DNA of 64,000 bases. Origin: Stercorarius parasiticus. Taxonomy: Eukaryota; Chordata; Aves; Charadriiformes; Stercorariidae. A program made the position numbers and the translations under genes. The stretch spans positions 196,585 to 260,584 of the forward strand of contig VWZL01002554.1 in assembly GCA_013396915.1 (NCBI GenBank). Direction: 5' to 3'. The stretch's first letter is position 1, and every line of letters starts with the position of its first letter. Shown here one piece after another: positions 24,301 through 39,300 of this stretch. The notes beneath the pieces are model-generated. The model ran no database searches, was not told the origin of the DNA, and saw only the letters and a list, made by a program, of their open reading frames with translations.

Positions 24301-27300
24301 CGGAAGGGACCTTTAAAGGTCATCTAGTTCCAACCCCCCTGCCCTGGGCAGGGACACCTCCCACTAGACCAGGTTGCTCAAAGCCCCATCCAGCCTGGCA
24401 TTGAACACGTCCAGGGATGGGGCCTCCACAGCTTCTCTGGGCAACCTGGTCCAGTGTCTCGCAACCCTCAGAGTAAAGAATTTCTTCCTGATAACTAATC
24501 TAAATCTCCCCTCTTTAATCTTAAAATCATTACCCCTCACCCTGTCGCTACACTCCCTGATAAAGAGTCCCTCCCCATGTTTCCTGTAGGCCCCCTTTAG
24601 GTACTGGAAGGCCACTATAAGGTCTCCCTGGAGCCTTCTCTTCTCCAGGCTGAACAACCCCAACTCCCTCAGCCTGTCCTCATAGCAGAGGTGCTCCAGC
24701 CCTCTGATCACCTTCATGGCCCTTCACTGGATGTGCTCCAACAGGTCCATGTCCTTCTTATGTTGGGGGCCCCAGAGCTGGACACAGTACTCCAGGTGGG
24801 GTCTCACAAGAGTGGAGTAGAGGGGCAGAATCACCTCCCTCGACCTGCTGGCCACGCTTCTTTTGATGCAGCCCAGGATGTGGTTGGATTTCTGGGCTGC
24901 TAGTGCACATTGCTGGCTCATGTTGAGCTTCTCATCCACCAACACTCCAAAGTCCTTCTCCTCAGGGCTGTTCTCAAGCCATTCTCCACCCAGCCTGTAT
25001 TTGTGTTTGGTATTGCCCCAACCCACATGCAGGACCTTGCACTTGGCCTTGTTGAATTTATTTGGATTAGAAATTCATTTGCTATGACAGTCTTTATTCT
25101 TAAAAACAGCTTTCACCAGATTGTCACTCTCACAGTAGCCAATAATGACCACATGTTGCCTAGACCCCTGAACAGCCATGTTGCTTCTCTTCTTCTTCAT
25201 TCACAGGGACCCTTGTGGGAAACAGTTACGATTTTGCAAACTCCTGGGCTTTGCACAGTGAAAACAAGTGGTGCAAGAGAGTGCAGACTCCAAGCAACAC
25301 CTGCAACATTTCATCTGATATTGCAGAGAAGGTTGGTGCCACAAGATACCATTCTGGTTTTGGTCCTCCCCTACCCGAAGGCAGCTTGCCTGTCCATTAG
25401 CAGAAGGAATGCTTTCTTGAATCCACGTCTGTATCCAATGTGGTCCTCCCTCGACAAGTGATTAGGATGCGAGGCATGTTTTGGATTTATGAGGTGCAGT
25501 GTGGTCTGAGATAGCTATACTGGGCACTGCTCTTGCCACTGCACTGGAACAAGGTGTGTGGCTCCTTGCCCAGCATGGCAGGAGTTAACCACAGGGCTCG
25601 TGGTGGCCTGGCCATATGTAGGTCCCTGCTGTGGTGCAGCAGGGTCAGGTGCAGGCAGAAGGTGGAAGTGACACATCTGCGGCTCATGCCTGTGCTGTCT
25701 GTGGGCACTCCCTGCCTCTCCATGAACCAGCATGGGGCTAGGGCTGGACGCAGGATGCAGCTGTGTGCTTGTGGTTCCTGAGCTGATAACTGTGTGTTCT
25801 CCCTGCAGACTCTGGCTGGTGCTCACAGGATTTCTCTGTTGGTCTGCCCAGTGCAGCAGAGCAGTGACCTTGGAGGTTGTGTGTTATGACTGATGTCTTA
25901 TTTGCTGCAGTCTTAAGAAAGGAACAGTTTACTCAGTAGTTAGTGAATGCAATTTGGCTCCCCTACTGCACCCTAGCTGTCGCTATTCTTTCTAAAACAG
26001 TAGTACCTGTATATCCCTCTTCCTCTCCCCCCAAAAACCTCCAAACCCAACACAAAAACGTCAAACAGATAAAGAAACCAGCAGCTCATTTGAGCCCAAA
26101 GCATGAGTTGCTGCCAAAGAAACTTTGGTATTACTTGGGAAAGGTGTGTTTAAGTGGTTCCTGTAGAATAAGGTAGTTAATTCCCTCTCTGATTCTGCCA
26201 GCAGGGAAGCCTCTGTGGGCACCACCACCGCAAATAGTATTTGTGAATGTGTTGCAGTTCATATACCTGGGAGTCACCAGAGCGGGAAGATGCTTCGGCC
26301 AGGCTATTTTTAACAGAGATGTTCTCTGCAGGTGTTGCAAAGGCTCTGTGCCACCAGGCTATTTCACGTGCCAGGAGGAGATTCCTTCAGCTATGCATAT
26401 AGATAGTATCTCTGATTTGTTAAAGAAACAGAGAACAGCTTGTCTCAGACAACTCTGTGACCCCCTTTGCTGCATCAAGCTTTTTCTTGTCTTCTTTTAT
26501 AAGTATAAACATGTTCCTTGTTTCCATTGGACACAGGACAAACATACACAGATGGCCACCCGTTGAGGGGGGAGTAAATACTGACTGCATGTGGTATTAC
26601 AGGTTATGATTGTCATGGTAAATTAAGCCTTCATCCATTGAGGGTTTGCATCTGATCTCATGTACTCGGTTACAAATCAGAACAATCTGATGGGGGCCAG
26701 GTTTAGATTTAGACAGAATAACTGATGCCAAAATTTAGCTCTTAGTTTTTTGCTATACAAGTCCTGTAGACCGATACTTGTTAAATTAGGCGTAAATAAT
26801 TTCTCAAGAGCAGTAGCACTTCCTGGAACATACCTGCTCTATGGCTACTTTGAATGTTGGTTTCCTAGTTATCTGAACAAAGCTAAGACTTGGACAAGCT
26901 TGCAAACTTCTAACTATTTACAGTTCACTAAGCTTTTGAACAGGGACACTTGTATTGGATATGTTCTGAAATTCAGCAAGGCATGCTCATGCCCCTTAAC
27001 ACTACAGCTTCAGCCTCGCAGCCTACAAACTTGGCTGAGGAATCCCGGATGTGATTTCAGATTGAAGATCTCCAGCCTATGCTTCTTGCTCAAGAGACAG
27101 TGTGCATGGAGCATTTCTGTTGGGGTCTGGACTGATTGAACTTGAGTAATGGTGCGTGGTGCCGACGATGTGACCAAAGTGTGAGGGTTTCAACCTAGCT
27201 GGCATGTCTTCTGAGGGACAGGACTGCGTTTTAAACCTGCTTACAGCTCTAGAGCAGGGCTGGATCTTGCGACTGGTTGTGGCCACTGGAATTTTATCTA

Positions 27301-30300
27301 TTCAGGCAAGTTTAATGTTTAGAAAATGTCAACATTGCAACTGAGGCCAGGGAGTGGCATGTAGGATGAAATCCCGTCTGATGGGTAGACCACAACTAAT
27401 GCGAGTTTTATACAGATCACGTTAAATATTGATGCTTGGATAAAGTTTGCTCTCCCGCAAACTGGATGAAATTATCTTCTCTCTCATGTGAGTTCATGAG
27501 CTCGCAGCATTTAACACTGGCTTAATTTATTCACTGTGCAAGAGTAAACACAGCGCTATTAATAGAAGTCCAGCCAAAGGAGTGCCTGTTGAAGAATGCA
27601 GGGCTTTTTAATAGTGTGCTTTGTTTGCTTGCTTCAGCTTCAGCAATGTAAATCTCCCCCATTTCCCAGGCTCCCTCCCTGCCAGGCAGTCAGCTGCTAG
27701 GTGAGGAAAACAACAGCTTTGGTTCAGTGCTGTCCTTCTGCCCCCGTCCCCCCACTCAGAGTAGATCTGCAGTTTTCTTTGCCCTCTCTTCCCACCTCCA
27801 CCCCCAACAGCATCCTTGGAGAGATGGCTTCTGACTTCGTTGCAAGATGCAGTGAAGCCAGAAAGCCCTGTTGCTCTTTTATCTTTAAATCATAGAAAGC
27901 GCAAGCAATTTTGTGTTCTTTAATAAGGATGAGCTCTTGTCTTGATTAATGGCACCGTGTATCAGCTGAAGGTCTTGACTCTGATCACACACTGACCCTA
28001 TTGTTGCTCTCGGCCCCTCCCTGCCCTCCACCTCCAAAGCACACACACACTTACATGTGTTTGACTACTGCTCTGCCTGCAGATAGGGTTTCTTTTCAGG
28101 TATATGTGTTCCCTTCCTAAGGCTGGATGCGGCTTGGCATCTGCACAGTGGAGCTGCCTGTTGGCTGCCTTGTCTTGTGACCTGAAGAGCATGCCAAATT
28201 GGGTAGTCTTGGAGGGAGGGAACTTCAGCCTCCCTACCATGCCCTGCCCTCTCCGGCTGCTGTTTAAATAGATACCAAAAAGAATGAGCACCTCTGCGTT
28301 GTCTGATCCATTTTTTCACCACCCAGATGTGATGATTTAGGCTGCCTGTTTATTGAAATACTGCAATCTAATAGCCTCTCAGATGACCACCAGTATGGGT
28401 AACATGGATCTTGAAGTACCAAATGGAGTGAAGAGAATAACTGTGGTGATGAGGCAGCCTTGAAAATACAACCAGACATGTTTTAAAGCATTACAATTAA
28501 TTTATGTGTTCTTAGATGTTACCTTTATTTTCTAGGTTTCACCTTTAATAGGTGCATGGAGGCCACAGTTCACTGTATTCTTTTTTTTTTTTTTTTCTTA
28601 TTAGGAAATTATACCTATAGCATGTTAGATGTGAAAGTGACTGAAATTCAAATAATTTTTGCTCTTGCTGAACTTCAACTCCTGCTATAGTTGGTAAGAA
28701 ATAGTCCCACTCATATCTCATAGAGTACTTCCATATGCAATAAAGAAATAGTATTTTATTACCATATCTGAAAACAACTGGGAGAAGTTTTCAACTTTTG
28801 GACTGTAATTTGTAATGGTAGAAGCCACAAGCAAGTCCAGCAAAGACATGGACATATGATACTATAATACATTTTAAGGGTGAACATGAGTCCCACTATA
28901 TCTAAAATCTCATTTTTCTGCTCCTGAAATACACAGGTTAGCTGAATCAATATTCAAGTGAAGTGACTTCTGTCAGTTGTTATTATGTTTGCTCAGACAC
29001 ATAGCCAGCATTTGGTGGACTAAACATATTAACTTTGGATGCTTTCTACTTGGAAAGATGGGAGGCTAAATCATTATCCCTTAGATTGAACCAAAAGAAG
29101 ATGTATTCTGAAAAACGATACCCAGTTATGGATCAACATATCATACCCCCAAAATATACCCTTCCTGAAGGATCTGTAAAAACACTTCTGTGTATACCAT
29201 AGGGTTTAAATTCAAGGGAACAAGAAGGTGTCTCTGCTTTCTTCTGTTACTTTTTAGGTTCTATCTCTTTAATGGCAATTGTTAAGCAATTTACAAACGC
29301 AGTTCATGCAGCAGCAGAAGGCACTGCCACAGAAATTGGAAGAATGTACAAAATTCCACCTACAGCTCTATGTGGTGGGACTGGGGCAGAAAGAAGGTCA
29401 ACAAGTTTGCAGTTGCTAGGGATTGTCAGTGCCAGGACACCGCCAACCCATTTAAAGAAACACTTAAAATAGAACTCATGCAGAAGTCAAGGGAGAAGTT
29501 TCAAGACCTTCATCTGTATTTCGGGTACTTCAGTCAGTTCTGCTACTTTTAATCTTACAACCTCCTGTACCTCTAAGTACTGTTTCAGTCTGAGGCTTTA
29601 CTTCCTTGTCTGTTGGTTTTAGATGTTTCTTTGTTTGTGTGGAGCCGCTTCCAGGACTGTTGGTCCATGAGGAACGCTACAGCAGTGGATGAGACTGCCA
29701 ATATTTGATGCTCACCACATATGTGCATTGTCCCCTAAACTGAAGAACAAGAACCACTCTTAGTTCAGCGTGGTCATTGAGTTTTAAAGAGGGGAAGGAG
29801 AGAAAATAAATATAACTTGCATAACGGTTTAAGTTAGAAGAGACCATTGGAGACCTTCTAGTCCAGCCCTCTGCTTGCAACAGGGACATCCTAGGTCGGG
29901 TTGCTCAAGGCCTTGTCTACTCACTTTTTCAAATATCTCCAAGGGTGGTGGTTCCACAGCCTCTCTGGACACTTGTTCCAGTCTTTGACCACCCTCATGG
30001 TGAAAATTTTTTTTGGTTTTCTATCTGATTGGATTTACCCATATTTCAGCTTATGTCCATTAATTCATCACAATAGTGGAGATATGTCTAAAAGTTGGGA
30101 AAATTTCAGCTATATCTTCTTGTATGAAGTCACTGGAAAATACAAAGTGGTTTGAATGGCAAGGAAACTTTACATAGAGAAAATTAACTGTTTGTTGATT
30201 TCTAACGCGTATTCCTTAGTTTCTTGATAATCAGCTAGAGGTCAATCATTAGGTATGTTGTTACTGAACAAGACCAAGATCAAAGAGAACTACCAGGGGA

Positions 30301-33300
30301 AAAAAAAAAGGCTTTTAATATTTTTTTTTTTTTGGTGGAATCTCCTTTTTCTTTTTTTTTTTCCTGACGCATCTGACATTTACTGGTATGTAATAAACAT
30401 AGTCATAAAAGAGTGTTTTCTACTAGTTTTACTGATACCTTTTGTTTAGTGGAATATACAGGGTCTGAGTTCTATTGCCGCATAACTGCTGAGGCGTATT
30501 ACCTTTTTAACAAGACTTTTACCTTATTAAGAATGCTTATTAACACAGCCCCTAAATAGCCTTACTGCATACACTGGTTTTCTGTTGCATTTGATAGTAA
30601 CTGGATCAAGTCTTTGATCCAGGAGTTGCTGCACTGCTCATCCTCTGAATGGCTCTGAGCTCCCTTTCGGTTTTATCAGTTTCATCTTAAAGTGCTGCTT
30701 TAATAGCTTTTTTGGCTGTTCTGTTGTTGTTACTTCCACTCTTAAGGAGCTTTTTCGGCTTTCTGTACTTCTGTGTAGTCTTAGAGCAGCACCAACCACC
30801 GTTTATGCAGTTCCTGCTCCCTTCCTTCTAGTCTTTTTTTCCAGATGGTTCAGCACGGTGGCTGCTATCTGGGCATCAGAATTATTCCAGGCTGGAGCTG
30901 ATTTTCTGGAGGACAATCATGTTCAGCTCTCTAATGGCACTCAGTTAGCATTGCTTTAAGTTCCCTGAGGCCTTTCTCAGAAAGCTCAAAACCTCTTTGT
31001 GTATGTGGTTTTTCACTGAGCACTTTGCTAAACTCTGAATATATTCCTAATAGGCCAGACATTTCTGATTTGTTTGTTTACATAAGCAAGAAGTTCTTAA
31101 TTCAGACATGTACTAGCTTTAGCTGGTCACCTGGACAAAATCCCCTTTAGCAAAAAAAGTCTTTTCTACTCAGCAGTTTTCCTATACAGATATACCATCT
31201 GCCATTCAGAGAAGACATCTAGACGTCTGCTGAACTCTCAGGTTTTTTGCTTCCCATTTTTCAACAACTCCCCAAAAATGAAAACAAGACTTTCTTTCTC
31301 TCTTTTTTTTTTTCAATTTTTTTTTTAGTACAGCAACTTGTATGTGCTGTCACCTCAGGTGCTTGTTAAGATATTCAGAAGTAATGCATCATTACTGTGA
31401 ACTGCTCTAAAGAACATCTCCCCCCTCCCCACCCCCCATCCTATGTGTAACGCCTGGAATATGCAGCGTGGTTACATCTGCTTATATAAAACACTGACAA
31501 ATAAGTAGAATAAAGTTATGCTTCAACTGTTTGTGCTCGGGTTGTATCAGAAAATAATTTTCCCGCTTATTTAGACTCAGTGTCATCCTTTCAGAAAGTT
31601 GCATTGAGGACCTCAGAGTTATTGAACTATGACATAATGCATACATAAGAGAAAGTCTCTTTGGGAACCTCCCTTGGTGAACTTGTTCATAAACTAAGTT
31701 TTCTTTAGGTTTTGTTTCATCTACGGCTAAGTTTCAATTTAGCTTGCTGCCGTCTGAAAGGAGAGGTCTTGGTACCGTTCCCCCCATCTCACTGTGCAGT
31801 CCTCTCCTTACACTAGCTGTCACAATGCTGCTTTAACTCACAAGAAGAGCAGAACAAATTGCTTTTCTTCCCTGGGTTATTTTTCTGCCACTTATCTGAG
31901 TTAAATTGACCTGTCATACATTGGACAAGCCAGCAGGAGTGACAGGAACGTGCAGTCAGAACTGGGTAACAAATTTGATTCCGTGGGTTTCAGTTAGACT
32001 CGATCTTTCACTCTGAAACTTAACTCTGTTCCCTCATTATTCAAAAGATGGTCTGGTCGTTTTTCTTACTAAGTACCACAATCATAAGTTGCTCTCCATT
32101 GCTGTGCCTGTATTCCTGGTACTCCAGACACCATCTGGTTCTTCACGGGGAAGGAATTAGTTCTTTGCTTCCCTCCATTTGTTGACTGATTTACTGACAT
32201 GTTTCTGCATAAGACATCCCTTATATGACACTGTTTTATAATAATCAGTATATTAACATACCTCTGTGTATATATGGATGTGGTGAATAAATGGATACAG
32301 GTCATGACTATGAGCTCTAGCTCTAGCATGACTATGAGTTTTAGCTCTGTCTCTTGACTATGATGTTATGTAACTACATGGTTGTGTTAAATAATAACCA
32401 TGATTTTATTTAACAACAGTGGTGACAGTGTGTTTGGAGAAGTTGGGTTTTCTCCCTTCTTCCTGAGACTATAGTAACTAATTTTGTCCCTTTTTCTCTC
32501 TCTCTTTCTATCTTTGCTCCTCACTTGTCGTGCAGGGCGTCATGGAAATCTGCCAGCTGCTAAGAACATCTTTGACCTTCTCCCGGTGCCACCATCGAGT
32601 TGATCCAGAGTCATACATCGATCTCTGTGAAAGAGACATCTGTGCCTGTACCCAAGGCATGGACTGTCACTGCTCGGTGTTCCTTGATTATGCAAGAAGC
32701 TGCGCTCAGGAAGGAGTGATTTTGGACGGGTGGCCTGAAGAGAGCTTATGCAGTAAGCTGACGGGATTATTCCTAGGTTGCTTTTACCAAATGAGATCAT
32801 GCCTGTCTTGCAGATTTATGTGTTACAGCTAAAAGCAACTGGTGCTTTTTTAGAATGTTGGTTCAGGTTGATTCAGGCATGGCAGGTTAAAATCTTAAGT
32901 GCCTGTCACTTCCATTTATCTGAAGTGCCTTTGCTTGCTCCCCCTTTTCAGCTCTCCATCACCCACCTTTTTCTAGAAGTTGTTGTCCCTAAGGGGGTGA
33001 TAGTTTGAATCATATATGAAGAAGATCCTGAGCTGCTACAGGTCCCACCACGGTATAGAAAGTCAGTGAAGTCTTATTTGGTACACAAAGGTATAGACTA
33101 GGGTGTTTAGGAGCTATTTCACATATGATTCAGATGTGTGACGTTACCCAGCCTATACTTGTAAGTCAGGATCCTCGTGAAAGGCTCTCCTTAACGATTT
33201 TTGGTAATGACAATTGTTTCATCCTTTATTTACTTGAAACAATTACATTGAAATGGAGACATTGCCTTTTTTAGGCCAAATTTTGTCTAGGTTAGAGATC

Positions 33301-36300
33301 CTGATTGCATCTTGAAATGCTGCCTTTATTAGCCCAATTTTGCTGAGGTGAGGGGATGATTACATCTCTGCTAAGATTTTGCAACAAGGAAGTGCTTAGG
33401 TTGGCTGGGGTGGATTGCCTTTATAGAGGAAAGGTCATGTTTGTACCCAGTGTTGATATACACGTATACTTCCATTGGAAAACCCCGGTAATATATAAGC
33501 ACGCTAATGAATAATATAAAAAGAAAAATCAATCCACTAATATCATGTTCCCGATGATTTCTGTCATGCTTTCTACATTACACAGGAAGGACAATTTTCT
33601 CAGGAGGTTTATGCAAATTGATTTCATGGGGTAATGTGACTGATTTGTACTGACACCACTTTCTTCTATGGTAAAGATATTTTGCTGTTGGCCACCACTC
33701 AGGAAAACTGTGCCTTCAGATTATGGTTAGGGCTGGAATATATTGCCAACCTCTTGTTCAAGGGATTGTACACTGGAGGAGGGTCCTATTTCTAGCAGTC
33801 ATTTGCTACCTTTCCATTGGGACACAAATGGGATCTGATGAAAACTTATCACCTCGCTCAGAGTGCAAGTCAGAGAACCCATTTTTGCTAGGGCTGTCGG
33901 TAAATCTAGCTAAAGTCATGAGTGATACTAACCCCTCTCTGTTCCCAGGAGTTTTAGAGCTCAGTTCTGAACCTTGACTTCACAAACCATGTTTTTCTGA
34001 GTCAGGAAAAAGAGAGGTGGCCTGCTGCCACATCAGGAGCTTAATTTTCCTTTACCCTTCCTCTGTGCTGTGATGCTTTCTCGGGAGATGATGATGATGG
34101 TAGTTGTATTGGAGGCGTGAAAAGCTGTGCTATGCTGGAAGGGCTCTAGTGCTGGGCATGCTGTACGAGTGCAAGCTGGTGCACAAGCCCTGGAGCCACA
34201 GAGGACAAGAGCACTCCTTCGTTACCCTCCCACCGCCTTCAGTAGAGAATTCCCTGGGAAAAGGCAGGCTCTAATCTTTTCTTCCCACTCCATGCCCACA
34301 CAGTCTTGTGAGGTATGTCTATGCATCAAAATGAAGGGATGGCCATAGTGTGTGCTTGCATAACAGCCTAACCTACGTAATGACAGCAGTGAAGATGCCA
34401 CGGCATGGATGTTATCTTGTGCTGGCAGTTCTCTGGAAGGAGGAGAATGGGATTTCAGAATCTTAACTGTCTCCTAGTTCTCTCTGGAAACACAAAAGAG
34501 TGTAATTTCACAAATGAGTGGAGTAACTGCATAGCTTAAACGTACAGAACATGCTTGTCTACCCAAATTACTTAGATATTATTACAAAACTTCCCCTCAT
34601 GTCTGATTGTTCTTAATGTGTTTGGTTTTAGTTAAAACTCAGTTTATTAGAAAATAGATTGGATTAACCTCCAAGTACACAACCTGACAGATGATGATAT
34701 TGCAGCAGACTGAAAATCAAGTGTTTCTTAAATGTTCTGCTTCTGAAAAAGAAATCATTGATCGGAAAGGATATGACCTTTTTGGTGTGTCTGTGGTTCA
34801 ACTTTTGATAATTAAGGGATTTATTTATTTAAGAGTTATTGAGGAATTTGCATTTCTAATTTCTTTTAATTGTTTCAGGGCCAAGATGTCCAGTTGGCAT
34901 GGAGTACAAGGAATGTGTATCCCCTTGTGCCAAAACCTGCCAGAGCCTGAATATCAATGAAGTGTGTCATGGACAATGTGTTGATGGCTGCAGCTGCCCT
35001 GGTAATTTATTTACTGGGTTATTTACAGAGGAACATTTGGCAGTGATGCTACCTATTTTATTAGAAGAAAGAAAGCTGTGTCTTCCCTTAAATTTTCCTG
35101 AAATCAGAAACACTCCTCTTTTCTGGGACCATGCCTTAGAATAAACCAGTTTCTATACTGCCTGTATGCTCATTCCATGAAAGCCCTATTTTTTAGACAC
35201 AACTGAAAAGTAAATGTTTCTGTGAAAATCAGCACCATCTAATACTCTAGGATTGCCTTCCTTTCTTGGTGAGGGACCACTTACCATTGGCGTATCTAGA
35301 TTCCTTCTGAATTGCTTTTGGTTAGAAGCATCCAGTTTGAGGAAGAAAGAACAGAGAATAGTCTGAAGGAGTTTCTTACAGAAAAACAGTACATATAGAT
35401 CTTGCACTATAATTCCAAAGATCTTCATGATTTCAGATTAACGATTTCACTTATTATTGAACCATTCGTAAAGGATATTTGATTGCCTTAAAGGAGACAG
35501 CCCAACCACCACTTTTGGTTTTTTTTTCAGTCTTCCTCCTCTGTCTACTGTACTTTAGACAACTGCAGGAGGAGAGTTTTATTCCCAGCTGCAAAGCTCC
35601 ATATGCTCCAATTTCTAGCTATTCTTTGTTGGTTTTTTTTGGGGGGGTTGTTTGTTTGTTTTTAGTAGGACTATCTCTGCCTCTCACCCTTCAAATCTGG
35701 ACTCTGTGCAAATGCACAGAGGTATTTACTGTCCCCCTCTACAAGACACCGAGGATGATAGAGGCTTACTGAGAACATAATTTGGTTTCCAAAACAAGGG
35801 AGCTATGACCATGTCAACCTTGTCTGAGGGGTCATTAAATGAGGGGTCATTCCTAGTCATTCAGAGCTTAGTAGTTTCCCATTTAGCTGGCAGTCTCTTA
35901 CTGGAGGTTCAAAGCTGTCGCTCTATGGCAGGACCTGGGAATGTTCACATGGAGAGTGACAGGGTAACAAGGCACAGGAGCTTATTTTGTTGTGAAGGAC
36001 CTAGGTATTATATTTGTGCAGTCCTGGAAGTGTTGGGAAAAGCTGAAGGAGATGAATCCACTGGCTGCAAAAGGACTCTGGCTGTATTCTTCCTTTGGTA
36101 GCATAGCTGCACTGGTCAGTTCAGCACAGGAAAGGTCTACGGGGACAGGAACTGCAAAGCAGAGAAACAAGAGCTCAACAGAAAGGGTACTGCAGGAGGA
36201 ACAAGTAGATGGGTAGAAGGAAGTGCATGAAACTCAGTACAGGAAAGATGTTGACCTGTTGGAGTGGGTCCAGAGAAGGGCCACAAAAACGATCAGAGGG

Positions 36301-39300
36301 TTGGAACACCTCTCCTATGAGGACAGGCTGAGAGAGTTGGGGTTGTTCAGCCTGGAGAAGAGAAGGCTCCAGGGTGAACTTATTGTAGCCTTTCAGTACT
36401 TAAAGGGGGCTTATAAGAAAGATGGGCACAGACATTTTAGTAGGGCCTGTTGGGATCGGACAAAGGGTGATGGTTTTAGACTAAAAGAGGGGTAGATTGA
36501 GACTAGATATAAGGAAGAAATTTTTTTACAATGAGGGTGGTGAAACACTGGAACAGGTTGCCCAGAGAGGTGGTAGATGCCCCATCCTTGGAAATACTCA
36601 AGGTCAGGCTGGACGGGGCTGTGAGCAACCTGATCTAGTTGAAGATGTTCCTGCTCATTGCAGGGGAGGTTGGACTAGATGACCTTCAAAGGTCCCTTCC
36701 AACCCAAACCATTCTATGAAAAAAACCAAGAAACAGCAGTTAAAAACTTTTACTGTTACTTGGTGCACAGTCAACAGGGAAGAACTTTGATGTGAGTTTC
36801 ATAGAGAGCCAGGAGGATCTCACAGATGAATAGAGGAATTTAGGATTAGGATTGTACCTCCTCTTAGCTTCTCTCCAGTTCTCCAAGAGTAAAAATGATC
36901 TGTTCAACTAATGTGTCTTTTGTTTGGGGTTTTTTTTGTTGTTGTATTTTTTTGGTTTTTTATTTGTTTTTTCCTTAAATGTACCACACAGTTACTTTAA
37001 TTGCTGTAAATGGAGATACTATTGCCAGGAAAAAAAGGTGGACGTTCTATTTTCTATTGCTCTCTAGAGAGCCACACCGCTCTTAAGTGCTCAGATCTTG
37101 TTTTTAGTATCTCTCACTGGAAGGATTTTCTCAACAGCAAAGATCTATCCAGGCAGCTCATTGGCAAGAATGGGGGAAAATGGGACTTACCTGTGTCTCA
37201 CTGTCAGTGGCGATTGCTGCTGCCAGGGAACAGGGCCAAAGTCTCTGCAATCAATTGGAAGAGGTCCTTGAAAGAGGAGGGAGACGGCAATCAGACTTTT
37301 TTTCTACGTTATCTCTTTTAAAAACAGAGAAATATCAACTATCTATCAACATGGGGATCTAAGAGAAAGAAATTTGTCCTTTCTTCTACTAGCTTATAGT
37401 GCAATCTCAGGCGTGTCTTGTAATTCATCTGTATCTCCGTGTATCTTTGTAAGATAAAATACTCTATATAGAGAATAGATAATTATAGTTGCATAATATG
37501 GAAACCTCAGCAGTTGTATCCAAGTGGGGAAGTTAGCCCTTTCACTGCTTTCTTCTGCAGAAGTTGAAAAGAGAAACCACAACTCTACATGATAATGTTT
37601 CTTTCTCTAAGACGCTGTCTGCTAGACTTCTATGTTGTCCAACTTCGTTCCTTCGTTCCCTACTTTGTCTCCTCTCGTGTCCTTCTGTGACAAATATAGA
37701 GTTTTTTTGTCTGGACACCCTTTACTGCAGTCAGTAAAGTGCACATATTTTTCAAACAGTCAGGTTTCTAGACCAGATCTAATTAAGCTTGATTGTGCTC
37801 CCTGTGTTTGACCCATGTATGTTCCAATATGTGTGTTTTGGACTCGGGGACTGGCTAAACCAAGAGCTCTTCTGGGAGCACCAGAAATGGTTCATTCAAG
37901 CACATTTGAGGGAGAGGCAGCACTTGAAGGAAAGTAGACACCAGCCCCCGTGAGGCGTTCGGGCAAGCCTTATTCTATTTTATTGCTGACTGTGACTAAC
38001 TATAGATAATAATGCATATGAAGTCTTGCCAAAGTATATGAAGTACTAGAATATCTAATCATATTTATATTTGTGTCCTTGTGTCTGTGTGGCATGTGTA
38101 TCTGCTGCTACTTAATCTATCCAGAGGGGAAGCTCCTTGATGGTGACCATTGCATTGAAAGTTCTGACTGCTCCTGCATCCACTCTGGAAAACATTATCC
38201 TCCTGGCTTCACCATCTCCCAGGACTGCAATTCATGGTAAATTCCGTGTTGCTCTGATGGCGTTGCTGTTGCTCTAGATAAGTACTGCACACCATTTAGT
38301 GGCTGTTTTAGATGATCTTTCTAGAAATCTCTCTCTCTACTTTTTAAAAATTTCCTTTCATTGGCAAAAGACCCGCTCTCTTATTGGAAATGCCAGCCCT
38401 TTCCAAGAAGTGAGTTGTTCACAAAGACAAAATCAGCTCTGCTTTTAAAGGGATATTTGATCTGATAGAACAATGTGAAGGTCATACTCCTTCAAATAGT
38501 AGAGAACTACCTGTTTCCTGTGGATAAGACAGACCGGCAGGTTCCCGTGTCTGGTTAATGTCAGCGGTGGTGTCTTTGTTTTGACTTCCTACATTTATTT
38601 AACCTCTAAACCCCGTTTCTTTCCAAGAGGAGTTAGCTCAAGCACGTCCTTGGAACCTCTCTCAAAGCTAATGAATCTTCCCAGCTGTGTAGCTCACAAT
38701 TTTTCTTTCACTCGTGAATGCCAGCCTGAAGGGGAAGGCTGGGTGTCTAAAGAAAGGAAGGGGAATGAGTAATGTATTCCTGATCTGGTTATGTATAAGT
38801 GTGAACGTATTTGTGGAAGGAGTTCAGACGAGATGTTTCCAATTAGAGCACAGAAGGAGGATTCATTTAAGGCCACCATATGCAGAAGAAAGATGGTCTA
38901 TGCATCATCCCTGTTAACCAGAGGTTTTTCATTACCTGCACCATGTGTCACAGAATATGAACCAACTATGGCATTAGCATTTTGTCTCTGTCCCTGGAGC
39001 CGTCTGCAGCTTTGAGCTTGGCCACGTTGTTTGCCCTTATTGCTCTTGGGAGATCAGTGCCACCTGATAGACTGTATTGTTAGAAAACATTTCCTGTGAT
39101 TCAGATTTGGTAATGCTGTGGATAACGTCATTCCATTGGCTCTGCATTTACCATCCTCAATAAACTGACTCCCCACAAATGGTTTTCGAGGGCTGGGATA
39201 ACAAAAGGAATAAGAAGAATCCAGCACCTCTTGAAACTTACTTGATTTTGGAGATTCTAGGATTGACTGACATAGTATCCCACAGACCCCAGGATGACAG

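Larger units (their letters stand above)
15113..25206 (+). other. VWF intron 5
   Basis: 10,094 bp, phase 1, the largest complete intron in the window. It contains a short CR1 3' tail on the + strand (17985-18057), a roughly 790-bp CR1 on the minus strand (24274-25060), an A-rich tract near 20338-20389, an A-run at 22741-22753 and an AT microsatellite near 23558-23583. The rest is unique AT-rich sequence with no exon or RNA gene that I can support. Confidence 0.85.
25332..32535 (+). other. VWF intron 6
   Basis: 7,204 bp, phase 0. Contains an old CR1 fragment on the minus strand at about 29820-30060, homopolymer tracts (28581-28596, about 30328-30362, about 31300-31328) and a small tandem duplication at 32303-32366. 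A GC-richer stretch at about 25500-25800 has open frames on both strands but no recognisable protein. No other gene is seen. Confidence 0.85.

Noticed and set aside
24910..25461. 183-codon open frame on the + strand
   Set aside because: Its first part is antisense to the CR1 at 24274-25060, and the rest is a shifted frame through VWF exon 6 and intron 6.
29272..29552. Overlapping 60-66 codon frames that looked like a retropseudogene
   Set aside because: I could not match either frame to a known protein, and there is no poly-A tail or flanking duplication.
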